DNA of 64,000 bases from Hymenochaete sp. R1 (GCA_019400425.1 JAFREE010000007.1:310001-374000), one strand, 5' to 3'. Counted from the stretch's first letter, positions 1 to 12,841 are shown. Translations and numbers: made by a program. The notes: generated from the sequence alone by a model not told the origin.

Positions 1-3000
1 CCCCTATATGTCGATCATGATATCGAGAGAGAAGAGGTGAGAGTGAGGTCAGAGGTATTCCATTTCCATCATATCGAAGTTCGAGTTCGAGTTCGAACAG
101 CTTGGCCTTGGCGCGGGGCTACTCGAGTATGGGACGCCAGCCTGAGACGCCGCATGCGCAGGCGCGGGAGCCACAAAGACAAAGACAGGAGGTTGGTGGT
201 TGGTGGTTGTTGGTCGGGGTTCGTGGTTCGTGAATCGTGACTCGGGATCGTGATCACTGACCGTTAATTAACCAATCCGTCGGTGTTCAAATCAAGTTAC
301 GGTTTCTCCGAGACCGACCCCTCCTTTCCCCCCCTTCCCCACAAAAAAGGGGGGAAAGGGACAGACAAGCGTTGATATCATTTGATTTGATGTGTGTGTC
401 TCTAACCACCTAGCTCGCAACCGCGCAACCGGCATTAATATCAGTATTGATGATAGGTAAGTAGGTGTCGGCCCGCACTCGCGCTCGCGCACCGCCGCAC
501 ACCGATGTGGATGGGATGAACTCTACGAAACAAATGGAAATGAACGGAGGAGATGACGATGAGACGGGGCGGGGTGAAATGAGGAGAGTCCACCGGGGCG
601 TAACGCACCTATAGCCTACAGGAACAGGCGATTCACGTACGATTCCGAGTCTCTCATCCTTCCTCATTCCTCATAAAGATGGATACGAAGATGCTAGCTG
701 GCTGGATTGGATATGTACACGCTATACTAATAGTAATAGTGAGTACGTACTACTGGTAGGAGGATAAGGAGACCAACGCACACGCAAAGTGAGCCCCGGA
801 GCTCGGAGGGGCGCGTCTAAATTTAGAATTATTTCGCGGATGCCAGTGGCGGATGGCGGAGCTTCGAGGTCCGTCCTAATTATCTATCTTTACTGTTAAC
901 ACCGCACCGTGGCTAACTACCTCGGGTATGTACGGAAGAGAACCGGTGCAGATTGCGTGGGGCATCTTTTGTTACTTCGCTTCCCCAGGAAGAAGGAAGA
1001 AAGGGAAAGGAGAATCGGCATCCATTGGTATTACTAGTACTGTGTGATCCCGTCTGTATTAGGTTGCACCAGTTTGACTCGTACCGAAATTACTCACAAA
1101 CAAAAATGATAATGACGTGGCTTCCATACCATCTCTTGAAAATACAGCACAACAGCTGGTATAAGTAGTAATAGTACCACAGCCCCGGGGGATCCTTCTC
1201 ATCCTCATCCTCATCCTCCAGAGAAGTTACCGACACCGGTATCAATCAATTTATTGTCCAATTTGGAACCTTGAAGCCTCCGGATCTTCAACTTCAAGTT
1301 GACGGAGCAACACCAGTACTGAACAAAGACGCGTTCCGAATCGTCGCTTCGTTCTTTCAGTGGGAAAACGCCGGGAAAGGGAAAGGCGGGAGAAGGAAAA
1401 AAAAAGGTCAAGGGCAAGGTACCGTAGACTCTATGCCAGTTGTACTTGCAAAACCCAATTGGCTGCGACTCGGATAGTCACGGTGAATCCAGGACGAAAG
1501 TGAGGCGCGAAAATACGTAAATTTGAATGGGCGTGTTCCTCACGCCTCACGGTGGGCGACTTGAATACGCGGATAAGGATCTTTGGATAAGGAAAAGGAC
1601 GACGATAAGGATGATGGACGACAGCTCACTGATTACAGCCATAATAATGTATAACATAATAAAATCAGCACATTACGAGAAACCCGAGTCTCTCTGTCGC
1701 TGAAGAAAGAGGACATGACGGACCACGAGCTTGGAGCGAACGGTGAATAGCTAAAGAGGAGGATGGATGAAGCTTGAGGAAGGAGTTGCAGTCGCAGTCG
1801 AGTTGGGCTTGATGACGACGATGACGGTTGAGCGGGCGACGCGCGACGCGACGAGCACGTCCTTCTCCTTCCCCTAGGCCTCCCTCCCCTCCGAGTCTCC
1901 GAGTCTGCCATCCGCGCTCTCTCTGTAGATTCCTGCCAAATGAGCTCAGAGCTTCTTCTCCCCGCTCCCCCGCCACAAGTAGTCATACTTCCCCACGAGC
2001 CACGCTGCTGGTCGCGTCCACTGTCATCCTCCAGAATTCGTCGCCGAACGGGTTCGAACGCGCACGTACGTACGTACGTACGGCCAACGGGCACAGTACA
2101 CTACATGTACTAGTGCGGTACCGGTGCTTCTTTCTCCCTCAGGCACCACCGAACTCGCCCACTCACTGGCAAAAAGTGAAGCAAGGGCAGTACTAGTGAG
2201 TAAGGGCCAGTGGCCCGCTTTCCCTCGTTCTCGTTATATTATCCCCTCTTTGACCCTGCCTTGAGTTCTCTCCCTCTTCTCTTTCTTACTCTCGCGAAGG
2301 TCGAGGTCGGTGAGGGAATTTCCAGTTTTAAAGTTACTCATTGCTTTCGTTACCCTGTGCGATGTGCGGTTGCGGTACCGATGTGCGGTGTACGTGCTCT
2401 TTGGCATTCATCTTGTGCACACCGCACACCAATTAATACCAGTGGCAGTACTGTTGCTGTTGGTCCTACTTTCACGGTTTCGGACGTGTTTCGGAGCTGG
2501 GCGTGGGGGTGGTTGAAAGGGTGATGGTGATGGTGTTTTGGCATGCTTGCGTGTTTATTGGGGGGTGCTTGCTAGTGGATGGATGCTGTGGATGTCTCAT
2601 CTCCAGGGTCGGAGCGCGGGCACTTGCACTCTTTCTTACTTTGTTAGTTGCGTTGTGCGTCTAGACTGTAAACAATCTGGACTGTCGACGGTGACTATCG
2701 ACCACCCGCTCGAGACGAATCACTAACTCACTCCAGCCAGACAGACAGACTCGAGATTGGGCATCGCATCTCGTCGCGTTCCGCGTTTTCTATGAAGAGA
2801 GAAGGTTCGAGATGGTTTTTTCTGTAGTGGGAGCGATAAACAGTAAACAATGCGGAATCTCTTGGTTCTCGCTCCGGCTCTGGTTCTGGTTCTGTCTGGA
2901 ATGGTCTCAGGCTTGTCTTGTCTCATCGTTACACGCTACATGAAACAAGCTTCCGGATCCGATATCGATGGAAACAGGAGATGGTGGATGGAGGATGGAG

Positions 3001-4200
3001 ATTCTCTCTTCGTCCGTTTGTTAGTTCGTTCGTTCGTTCGTCGGATGCTGTAGAGACTCGGAAGTGCAGGGATCCTCCCAGGAACGAATCATCACGTTTT
3101 GCTCTTTTGTTTCTCGTAAGTTAAGGGGATGTTGTCGAGCCCCCTCGACGATGAATACGACAGAAAACTTGGCGCAAGATCGATATATCAATGTTAGCCG
3201 ACCCGAAGTCGATGAAAAAAAAGCGCATGAATTGCGAGTTAGTCACCGCCATGCATGGATTGGACTGGATTGGACTGGAATGAGCGCCTGGCCTTGGATG
3301 AGGTGTTTTGTTTGGGTGGGCGCAGTGGGCGTAGAGGGCCCCGAAGCGGAGAGTTGGGGGTGGCGATGAGGGGAGCACATGAGTAGGCACGGATGTTCCG
3401 GCTCGTATCCATTCCAGGAACCCTGAAACACGGGCGACTTTCGGTCCATCGGCCGGGGGAGATATATTCCAGATATGCCTTTGTCAAAGTGCCGTGCGAA
3501 CAACCGCACTCTCTCGATTTCGAAGCTGTGAAGGTGGGGGGAGCGTCTATTCTACTCCAATTTTTCATTCTACGGCGCCACGAGAGGGTGGGGTATCATG
3601 ATGATCATGTTACAAGGATGCAGTCCGGAATGTTGATTTCGATTTCTCATCTCTCTTTTACTTTGTCTCTGGATGAACGTTCCGGACGCGGACGTGTGTG
3701 TAAAGAATTCGAAGGAAGAGACAGGCTGAGAGAGGGGGATGAGCCCGGGGAAGATCCGGAGCCCCACGGGGCCTTATAGTTAACCTTTGCGCGAAAATAG
3801 CCGCAAACATTCTCTGGACTCACACAGAGAAGAAGAACTTCGCCGGCTCACTCTAATTCTATCTATCTTCTTTCCCAGGACACTTCTTTTTAGCTCTGGT
3901 TATGAAAGTGGTTGAAAGCATGAGAAAGAGGGGATGATGTGTTGGACGAGACGAAGGTAAGATAGCCGAGAGAAAGTAAAACAGACATATAATATCGGTA
4001 ATAGGGCGGGACAGATCTGATCGGGGAGAGGGGAGGATTGAATTGAAATCTATCCAGAAGAGTCTGATGGATGGGAGGGGAGGGCTGCTTGTTTGTCGGT
4101 CTCGTCTGTTTGGATGAATCGATTCCTTTCGATTCAGTCTCCGGCGCAGACATCCAATACATCCCATCCCATCCCATCATCATCCCTCATTTCATTTCAT
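1..4200. other. gene-poor stretch with simple repeats
   Basis: No open frame here starts with ATG, shows a recognisable domain and splices into a longer product. The longest frames (minus 2094-1633, plus 3393-3779) overlap frames on other strands or begin without ATG. Visible repeats are a GA/TTCGAG-rich stretch near 77-98, a G/T-rich GGTTGGTG stretch near 190-225, a TCCTCA repeat near 1197-1217, an ACGT tetranucleotide run near 2062-2082 and a TTCG run near 3020-3042. It may carry the upstream regulatory region of the sugar porter at 4368. Confidence 0.5.
324..358. repeat. perfect 10-bp C/G inverted repeat
   Basis: The arm at 324-333 (CTTTCCCCCC) is exactly complementary to 349-358 (GGGGGGAAAG), with a 15-nt loop. 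The left half is an almost pure pyrimidine run. It can form a strong hairpin on one strand. No gene lies next to it, so a terminator role is not supported. Confidence 0.6.
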
Positions 4201-4208
4201 TCTTTTCC

Positions 4209-4215
4209 TATAAAA
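4209..4215 (+). promoter_or_regulatory. TATA box of first sugar porter
   Basis: TATAAAA at 4209-4215, followed by a C/T-rich tract typical of strongly expressed fungal genes, lies 153 nt before the ATG at 4368. Confidence 0.6.
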
Positions 4216-4367
4216 CCCCTACCGCCCCTCGCCGCTTTCTTTCCCCCCGTCTCCCCCCTCTCTCCGTCCTCTCCTCTCCCCAGGTCCACTTCACAGGTCA
4301 GGAGCAGCGAGCCAAGAGAAGCGAGCATCCTCTCTCCCCATCCACACGCCATACGACTCCGCCCATA

Positions 4368-6598
4368 ATGTCTTCCGAAAAGGACCTCCACCTCTCAGAG
4401 GAGTACGCCTCAGAGACGGGCCAGAAACGTCTCAGTCTTGCAAACAATGCCTCGGCCAAGTAAGCCTTATCTTCTTTTTGTTTTGTTTGCATTTCTTATT
4501 CTCATTTGAATTGGGATTGCTGATGCATTATTCGATATTCAAGGATCAAGAACCCGCTCCTCGGTATCTCGGAGGACCAGTTGATGGCCGACGTAGACGA
4601 CTTTGCCCGTGAGAAGGACCTTGTCGATATCGCACCCCTCCTCAAGCGCGGCGCTCTCGCAGCCCAGAACCCGACCGCCTTCGAGCACATCAGTGGTCTC
4701 CTCCCAGACGAAAGAGAAGCACTCGCTCTCGAGGTCACCCACAAGTGGAAGCAGCCCAAGGCGCTCTACTTCACCATCATCCTTTGCTCTGTCGGCGCTG
4801 CTGTCCAGTACGTCCACCTGAATATCAATATCATAAATAGAATATCAAAACACTCAAACCCTATTTTTATTCTTGTATTTCAATAGGGGATGGGATCAGA
4901 CCGGTTCCAACGGCGCCAATCTGTCTTTTCCTACAGAATTCGGCATCGGTTCCAAGTCTGCTACGGACACGTATCTCGTCGGTGTAGTCAACGCGGGTCC
5001 TTACATCGCATCGGCTTTACTGTAAGCAAATTTATTCTTTTGCCCAAGCCCAATGTCAAGACATGTGTCTAATGTGTCGCTTTTTAACAGTGGTTGCTGG
5101 CTCAATGATCCTCTCAACAATTATTTCGGTCGTCGCGGTACAATCTTCTTCTCGGCATTCTTCTGTTTCGTCGCTCCCTTCGGCTCCGCTGTCTGCAGAA
5201 CTTGGCAAGAGCTTTTCATCACCCGATTGCTGCTTGGCATTGGTATGGGCTCAAAAGCTTCGACTGTTCCCATCTATGCCGCGGAGAACTCGCCTGCCCT
5301 CATTCGTGGTTCGCTGGTCATGAGTGAGTTATAATCTCGAGTTGAAACGCAATACTAAACTGACCGCATGCGCCCATCTCGTATTTTTTTCTCTCTCAAT
5401 TTTTATAGCATGGCAACTATGGAGTAAGTTTTATATTCAAAGCGCTCGTTGAATGCCCGTTCCTTACCCCAATTTTTTTTTCTCAGCTGCCTTTGGTATT
5501 TTCCTCGGTTTCTGTGCGAACTTGGCCGTGTACAATGTCGGAAAGATCGCATGGCGCCTGCAGCTAGCGTCCGCCTTCATCCCCGCCACCCCGCTCCTCG
5601 TCGGTATTTTCTTCTGCCCCGAGTCCCCGCGCTGGTGCATCAAGAAGAACCGCTTCCGACAAGCGTACAACTCGCTCCTCCGTCTCCGCAACCACCCCAT
5701 CCAGGCTGCTCGCGACCTGTACTACATCCACGCCCAGATCCAAGTCGAGGCCGAGTTTGTCGGCCAGTCCAACTACGTCTCCCGCTTCATCGAGCTCTTC
5801 ACGATCCCGCGTGTCCGTCGTGCCACTCTCGCCTCATTCGTGGTCATGCTTGCCCAGCAGATGTGCGGTATCAACATCATCGCCTTCTACTCCTCGACGG
5901 TGTTCGAGAACGCGGGTGCCACCGCCAAAAACTCGCTCATCGCCTCCTTCGGTTTCGGTCTCGTCAACTTTGTCTTCGCCTTCCCCGCGCTGAAGACGAT
6001 CGACACTTTCGGCCGTCGTTCCCTCCTCCTCTTCACCTTCCCCCAGATGGCGTGGACGCTCCTCGCCGCCGGCCTCTGTTTCCTCATCCCCGAAGACAAC
6101 AAAGCCCACCTCGGCCTCATCGCCACCTTCATCTACCTCTTCGCCGCCTTCTACTCGCCCGGAGAAGGCCCCGTCCCCTTCACCTACTCCGCCGAAGTCT
6201 TCCCCCTCAGCCATCGTGAAGTCGGCATGGCCTGGGCCGTCGCGACCTGTCTCGGCTGGGCCGCCGTCCTCTCCATCACGTTCCCGCGCATGATCGTCGC
6301 GATGACGCCCACCGGCGCCTTTGGGTTCTACGCAGGCCTCAACGTCATCGCGTTCGTCATGATCTTCCTCTGGGTGCCCGAGACCAAACAGCGCACGCTC
6401 GAGGAGCTCGACTACATCTTCGCCGTCCCAACGCGCAAGCACACCGCGTACCATATCTCCAAGTCGTTGCCGTACTTCTTCAAGCGGTACGTGTTCAGGA
6501 ACAGGAACGCGACGCTGGAGCCGCTGTACCACTTTGAGGGTGTCGCTGCGGACGAGAGGGAGCTCAGGGAGGAGGCGGAATACGGTGCGAAGCACTGA
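4368..6598 (+). CDS. MFS sugar porter (paralogue 1), multi-exon
   Basis: Major facilitator superfamily transporter of the sugar porter family, expected in the plasma membrane and carrying a hexose, polyol or related substrate with protons. About 615 residues after splicing. A roughly 100-residue cytosolic N-terminus (NPLLGIS..., ALAAQNP..FE) precedes TM1. Family signatures follow: [23 protein letters not shown] in loop 2-3, PESPRW after TM6, [14 protein letters not shown] in TM7, [10 protein letters not shown] in loop 8-9, and [12 protein letters not shown] after TM12. Exons join at GT-AG introns, including a 15-nt exon at 5410-5424 that restores VMTWQLWTAFG. The start follows a TATA box and pyrimidine tract. 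The nearest relative in the window is the minus-strand gene at 10606-12730. Substrate cannot be told from sequence. Confidence 0.95.
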
Positions 6599-7420
6599 AA
6601 AGCTTGTACGCTGTGGGCTTGTTCTCGCGGAAAGCTTTTTTTTCGAGCTCGAGCTGGCGCTTGGGCGGTTGTCTGTCGGATAAAAGTGGGCTTGTCGTGT
6701 ACTTAATCATCTCTGAACCTCATCTGTTATCGCTCATCCTTGCACCCGTCACGTTCTCCCCCCATTCCCAATCCCAATCCTTACCATCCAACCTCAACGT
6801 CCTTCATGTTTTCTCTCTCCCTCTTTCTTACCTAACCCAACCCACTCCCTCCATTTCTTGCGCTCGTGTACCATCATACCTCTCTCTTCCCTTTTCGTGA
6901 CGGTCTTAGGTTCCCTCTCTTTTTGTGCGTGTGCGTTCGCGTGTGTTTCCCTCTCTGAATGTGTCTTTACGTCCCTTCGCTGGCTATGAATAACATTATA
7001 CGGTTTTTTCTTTGTGATGCCCGAGTTAATGGGTCCCCCTCCATTCATATCATTGAATTTTGTGTGCATTTTTCTTCAACATTTATCTCGTCCACCGGGC
7101 TCTGAAAAAAAGGGACCCATCGGAGTTAGGTGTGGCTGTGGACCGCGAACGATGCGTGCGCCACACCACACATTACAGGACTGGTAATTTCAGCAAGTTG
7201 TTGAAGTGGCGGAATGCCAATTCGGAACACGGTACGGAGCCTCCGGCGTACTGGATCTCCATTCATTCAGAATACCATTCAGAGATTCAATGTTCCTCCC
7301 GCCACACGCAAACACGAACACATTGATATAGATTACTGATTATGGACATGTGCAGTGTCAATTGGTAAGGAAATGGTAAAAATGGCAAAAATGGCAAAGA
7401 AAGAAAGAAAGAAGGATTAA
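6599..7420. other. convergent intergenic region
   Basis: Space between the 3' ends of the first sugar porter (+) and the Ted1-like gene (-). It is rich in C/T up to about 6900 and holds only shadow frames. I see no gene; it probably contains the two 3' UTRs. Confidence 0.6.
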
Positions 7421-9930
7421 TTAAGAGAACATGTACAGGGTTATGGCAGCGAACAAGGCTACGGGAACTATCGAAGTCTGAAGGAAATCCCAAACAAAAA
7501 TCCGTAATGCACTCCTGTCCAACCAAGTGTTTGTGTTAAAGTCAGTGTCAGTATTCGTAACATCGCCCCAGCCCACCCCACGTCGCCGCCCTCTCGTTGT
7601 CCCTCTCGCATCCCTCTTTCCTCGCCCCCTCCCTCTCCAGTTCTTCAAGAACCGGAACACCACCTGCTCAAGAAGCGGAGGAACACCCACGGTCACCCTT
7701 CGCCGCCTATTCCGGAACACGAACGTCCATGACCAAGCCAATGAACGCGTTCGTCCCCGACTCCAGGGTATCCGGCCTACAAACGGGACGTCGACGCCGT
7801 CGTCATCCCCAAGCTCGGTCCCCCCAGGGAACCCATCTTCGCCATCGTTACCGTCACCGTCATTGTCCATGTTGATGCCTCCGGCTTCACTCCCAAAGTA
7901 ACTGTAGCCATTCTCGGCGTCGTCCTCGTCGTCCACGCTTCCCCTCGTGCTCGGATTCGGGAGGACAAAGTCGGGCGTGTAGGGAGGGGCGGAGAGGGCG
8001 GCGCTGGATGCTCGATAGGTGGGGGGCGTCAAGCCCAAGCCTGATGTTGATCCCGACCCAGACGCAGACATGAGTTTCGGCATGCGCGCAGATGAGAGAG
8101 GGACTTCGTTAAAGGCGCTCTCGGGACTCAAGACATGCGAGGTGTCCGTCTTCCCACCGGTGCTGACTCGGTCGTAGACAGTATAAGGCCCGCCCGCGTC
8201 TCCATTGATTTTTGCCGCTCGGCGTTTTTGGAAAGTCGAAATGGAGAGAATGAGGATGGTGAGGAGGAATAACGGGAGGTATCGAGTGAGGTAGATGGAT
8301 ATTTGGTTGGGGAGGAGGCAGAGAGAGTCGGCTGTCGTTGGGGGCCCGCTGGTGATTTGGGTGGGATCGGTCAGTGAGAGAAGTTGGAAGCCTGGTTGGG
8401 CTATGCCCATGGCGATTGACAATGATTTTACGGTGACTTCGCGAGCGTATGCGATTTCCGGGGAGGGGCCCTCGGACAGGAGCGGGATACTGTGGGTATA
8501 TTCGCAGTAGTCGTGATCGTCCCCGCTACGTAGGTATGGTCAGCGTTGCACATGTACCCTTTCAACGAAGTGAGAGCTGTTCAAACCCACCTGAAGATCG
8601 CTACCGGCCTCAGATTTTTTAGAATATACTGAGAGGTCAGCCTTCCGAGAGTATTTTGGTAGCCAAATCCGACTCCTCTACGGATTGAACCCTTCTCTCG
8701 CAAGGGCCCTGAATTGGAAAGTAAGACAAGAGTTAATCAGTCATAGAACTTCTAGCCCTTCTCGGATCAGGCACACTCACCGCATCCAGCCGTGTCTGGC
8801 CTGAAAAGAGGGATGTGAGAAAATAGGACGAGTGGCTCGTCAAAACCTACTATGTCTCGAGTCAGTAAGCGTGACATATGAGTGTTTGACACCCCACCAC
8901 CAGCAGACTTTTGAATAAAATCAACAGAACCCCCTGCCTTCGGCGTCCAATCCTCGAATCGTACGCCCATGGCAGCGCGATGATAGTCCTCATCGACCAA
9001 ACCAGGCGCATCAAGCATGACCAGCGTATGGTTAGCCAGTGAGACTTTATAGTTCAATTCACCGAAATGCTTGATGTATCGAGATTTGGAATGCGGTGAA
9101 AATGCATGCGAGGAACCAAGGCTAATATTAGGCCAGTTGGATGTTAGCATGACAGGACGGAATGTGACGAAAAATAGGACATACCCAACGTCGTGATTCC
9201 CAGGAATATAATAGGTTCTCATGGACGGTTCGACCATAAATATGGACTTGAATCTACGCACGTATTCCTCATACCTTCGTCACAGGGCACAACATCAGCA
9301 TGCGAGGTCTATATGCACATAAACAGGAAGGGAGTTTGACATGCACGAAAGAAAGGATTGCGATCGCGCTACTCACTCTTTGTCCGAGTAATCAGACCGC
9401 CCGTTGTCCATCATGTCGCCAAGAAAAACGACAGCCTCCTTCGCCGCAGCACTTGTCCGATGTGGCGCTTTTGACAGAAGATGAGACTTGATGGTCGCCC
9501 AGCTCTTCCTCATGTTGAGGTCGACAATGAATTGAGAGAGCGCTGATAATACGAAGCCCCGCTCAGGGTAAGAGTGCATGTCGAGGACTTGAGGATCTGC
9601 TACCAAAAGGACATGTGCTTTCTGTAAATTTGGGCGCATAGATTTGAAGTGCGGATGAAACCGAAAAGGATGATGAGCATATGTTTTGGGTGACGAGCCG
9701 TAGGATTTGCAACTCACTTCACTTCCTTCCAATTCGTGGTCAGGCCACGAACACAGAGACACATCCCACCAGAACACACCGAGTTCATACCAAAGGACAG
9801 CCAATATCCAAACTACTCGCAACGTCGCAACAGCGGACCGAGGTCGTAATCTCTTTAAGGACATTCGAGTAGGAGCCGCCGCCGTACTCAGCTTGAGACG
9901 ACCCTTGTTCATTCGAGGGGTCGTAAGCAT
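7421..9930 (-). CDS. TED1: Cdc1/Ted1-type metallophosphoesterase
   Basis: Calcineurin-like metallophosphoesterase of the Cdc1/Ted1/PGAP5 group, ER or Golgi proteins that remodel ethanolamine-phosphate on GPI anchors before export. Motifs in order: VLLVADPQVLD (first metal motif), VVFLGDMMDNGRSD (second), IPGNHDVG (GNHD motif), VLFSHIPLFRP, and GDDHDYCEY near the C-terminal third, which is characteristic of this subgroup. TM helices lie near the N-terminus (TLRVVWILAVLWYELGVFWW), after the catalytic domain (YLPLFLLTILILSIS) and at the extreme C-terminus (IVPVALFAAITLYMF). A long acidic, Ser-rich cytosolic stretch separates the last two. Introns fall between metal motifs. Start is uncertain: in-frame ATGs at 9930, 9912 and 9864 all precede TM1; I chose the first. 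Confidence 0.85.
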
Positions 9931-10605
9931 GCCTATCAGTAGAACCTGGGTGCCAGTGCGACTGTAAAGCTGCCTGCGACAAAGAAAAGCCAAAGGTGCT
10001 GAAATGCAAGATGGTCGTCGCGGTCAAGTTTGCGGGCGACGTGGCGTACGTGGATCCCAGCCTGCTCCTGCGCGTGAGTACTGAACTCCGAGCCAGTCCC
10101 TTCTCACAATGACCATGAATCTTTTCTTGCGGATCTACTTCTTCTTTGATTCTCGAATACGGCTGATGTAGATAGCAGCGGGATTTAGGAGGCTATATGG
10201 CGTAGAGGCCAGGGTGTGAGCTAACTCATGCGAGAAGCTTTCAATATTGGCTATTCTCGTTGAAGACGATTCATATAATTGTAAGTCACTCTTTATCATA
10301 AATGTCGATTAAATTATCTGCATTTCAAACCCTAGTAATACATTGATGCTCTCCTCTGAAGCACCAGCTCGCACAACAAATAAGTAAAGGGTAAGGTCAA
10401 AATCAAATGGATACGCTTTCAGGTTTCCGAAGGCACAACACCTTGCCGAGGCCAGGAAAAGGAAAATCAATCAAGACAAACAACGCAGAGGAATCAACTC
10501 CCAAGCGCTGCACCGAAGACAAAGGTCTGAGCAACAAATTATAATATAAACAAAAGGAGAACACGGAGAAAGGAAGGTTAATGCAGAAAGAGAAAAGCAA
10601 CAACT
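9931..10605. other. intergenic, no gene seen
   Basis: Between the 5' end of the Ted1-like gene and the 3' end of the second sugar porter, both on the minus strand. It should hold the promoter of the former and the 3' UTR of the latter. AT-rich around 10240-10330. No coding frame of note. Confidence 0.5.
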
Positions 10606-12730
10606 TCATGCAGCAGCCGCACCCGTCGGCGCAAACGTCTTCTCACCCTCGTGATGGTACAGAGGCGGCATGGGCTCTACGTTCATTCTGAAGATGTATT
10701 TCTTGATGTTCCTCGGGAGGGCGCGGATCTGGTAAGCAGCATGTACGCGAGTTGGTACGCTAAACACAGCGTCAAGCTCTTCCAAACTGAGCGCCTTGGT
10801 CTCAGGGAGGAAGAGAAGGACGGCGAGGAAGCCGATTATATTCCATCCAGCGTACCACCCGAAAGCACCCTGAGGTTTGAATGCTCCCAGGAGACGGGGG
10901 AACGTGATAGAGATGACAAAGTTGAAGAACCAGCACGTCGCGGTAGCGAAGGACATACCAATGTCACGAATGTATAGAGGGAAGGCTTCGGCGGAATACG
11001 TGAAGGGAACCGGACCCTCTCCAGGCGAATAAACCACGCCGAATAGGTAAATACCCAGCGCGATGATACCGATATGTGCCTTATTTTCGACAGGAATCCA
11101 AAACGCGAAACCAGTCATAAGAAGGCAGAGGGACATAAGAGGGAAGGTCGTGAGGAGCAGATTCCGACGTCCGAACGTGTCGATAGTCTTGACGGCAGGA
11201 AGTGCGAAAAGGAAGTTGATGCAGCCGAATCCGAAGGAGGCAAGGAATGCTGACTTCGTGTCGAACCCACCTTGAGCGAACACATTGGATGAGTAGTAAG
11301 CGATGACGTTAACACCACAGAATTGCTGCATGAACATGACAATGAACGAAGCGAGAGCAGCACGGCGGTTACGAGGGATGGTGAAAAGCTCGAAGAAACG
11401 GTGGCCGCGAGTGAGATTCGACTCTGCTTCGAGGAGAACATGGATGTCTGATAAAAGAAATGGATCAAAAAGTGTTCGAACTTAAAGACAAACAAATCTA
11501 ACGTACAGTACAGATCACGCGCAGCAAGCAACGGATTTCCTCTAAGCCTCCTCAAGCTATGGTACGCATCTGCGTAGCGTCCCTTGCTCATATACCACCT
11601 AGGGGACTCTGGGCAGTAAAACACTTGCGCCATCACAAACAGTGCCGGGACACCAGCGCTCCCTAACATGAGCCGCCAATTGAGACCGGTCACGTTGGGC
11701 TTGTCGGGAACATCGAGAAATATCAAGTCGGCCACGTAACCAAGCATGATACCAAAAGCCGTCCACATTTGCCACATCATGATTAAAGCACCACGGATGG
11801 GAGTTGGGGCACATTCCGCCGCATACACCGGAACAGTCGAAGATTTCGGACCGATTCCGAGCCCTAGAACAAGGCGAGAGACAAAAAGGTGCTGCCATGA
11901 GTTCGTCACCGCCGACCAAATGCAGGTTAGGAACGAAAGCGTGGCACTGATAAAAATCGTCCCGCGGCGACCAAAAACTCTATTCAATGGATCGGTAATC
12001 CAGCAACCAAGGACCGCACAACAAAGCTGGACCCAGTGTCAGATGCGGCCAAGACACAATTTAGTGAGCGGAGACATACATAGGGAGCGGAGTTAACGAG
12101 ACCCAAGATCCACTGATTCTTTCCAACATCGGGGTTGCTCGAGTCTGTGGTGTCGATGCCTGATACGAGTTAATGTTAGCAATGCACATGATGAAGCCTA
12201 TCGAGTACGTACCAAATTGTTTTTCAAAGAACAACTGGGCTCCATTAATGACAGTTTCGTCCATTCCTTGGACGGCCGCACACACGGAGCACATAACTAC
12301 AAGCCTGACGTATCGGTAATCAACGACCGTGTTGGGGAAAATATTTCACAGCGCGCACTCACCAGTAAAGAGTGAAAGGCTGCGACCATCTGTGAGTCTG
12401 CTCCTTCCTCAGTACAGCCTTGTCTTCCTCTGAGAGTAAGTCGAGCTGCTCAAACGCCAGAGGATCTTGAGCAACTAGAGCACCCTTCCCGAACTCACTC
12501 TCGAGGTGAGCGAGATCATGTTTGCGAGCGAAGGCAGCGCCATCGCGCATAAGCTGGTCCTGAGAGATACCAGCGAGGGGATTGGCGAGCTTCGCGTTAA
12601 CATTGGCAACTGTCGGGTCGATTGCTTGAGGCCTCGCATACGAAGGCTTCTCGAGGGAACTGCGGCCAGGAGACTCCGACCTCGATTCCGTCGGCTTGTC
12701 GTAATCGGCCTTTTCGTTATTGTAGGCCAT
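10606..12730 (-). CDS. MFS sugar porter (paralogue 2), multi-exon
   Basis: Second sugar porter of the same subfamily as 4368-6598. The N-terminal cytosolic segment keeps the same pattern (NPLAGISQDQLM, GALVAQDPLAFEQLD, then TH.WSQP before TM1). TM1 differs: QGMDETVINGAQLFF replaces the [15 protein letters not shown] of paralogue 1, so substrate choice or kinetics may differ. Shared signatures: [67 protein letters not shown] and PETKALSLEELD. The ATG at 12730 begins MAYNNEKADYD and lies about 100 nt below a TATA box. The VMTWQLWTAFG-equivalent segment (MMWQMWTAFG) is not interrupted here, unlike in paralogue 1. Confidence 0.95.
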
Positions 12731-12833
12731 GGCTAGAAGCGTGAATGTGGGAAGCGCGACCGGTGCCGATGGGGAGGAGTTGGGGGAGGGGGACGAGGGA
12801 GGTGGGGATGCTGAAAAGTATAAGCAGTATGCA

Positions 12834-12841
12834 TTTATATA
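12834..12841 (-). promoter_or_regulatory. TATA box of second sugar porter
   Basis: TATATAAA on the minus strand (TTTATATA on plus), 104 nt upstream of the ATG at 12730. Between it and the ATG the minus strand is C/T-rich. Confidence 0.55.

Noticed and set aside
1633..2094. 153-codon minus frame in the first 4 kb
   Set aside because: No ATG start, composition is Arg/Ser-rich and it overlaps frames on other strands, consistent with GC-rich noncoding DNA.
3393..3779. 128-codon ATG-started plus frame
   Set aside because: No recognisable domain, overlapped by minus frames of similar length, and no splice partners. Kept as noncoding.
5834..6595. 253-codon minus frame opposite the sugar porter
   Set aside because: Antisense shadow of the transporter coding sequence, created by its GC-rich codon bias.
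7527..7901. Plus frames opposite the Ted1-like gene
   Set aside because: Antisense shadows. The minus strand carries the metallophosphoesterase C-terminal region ending in a clear TM helix.
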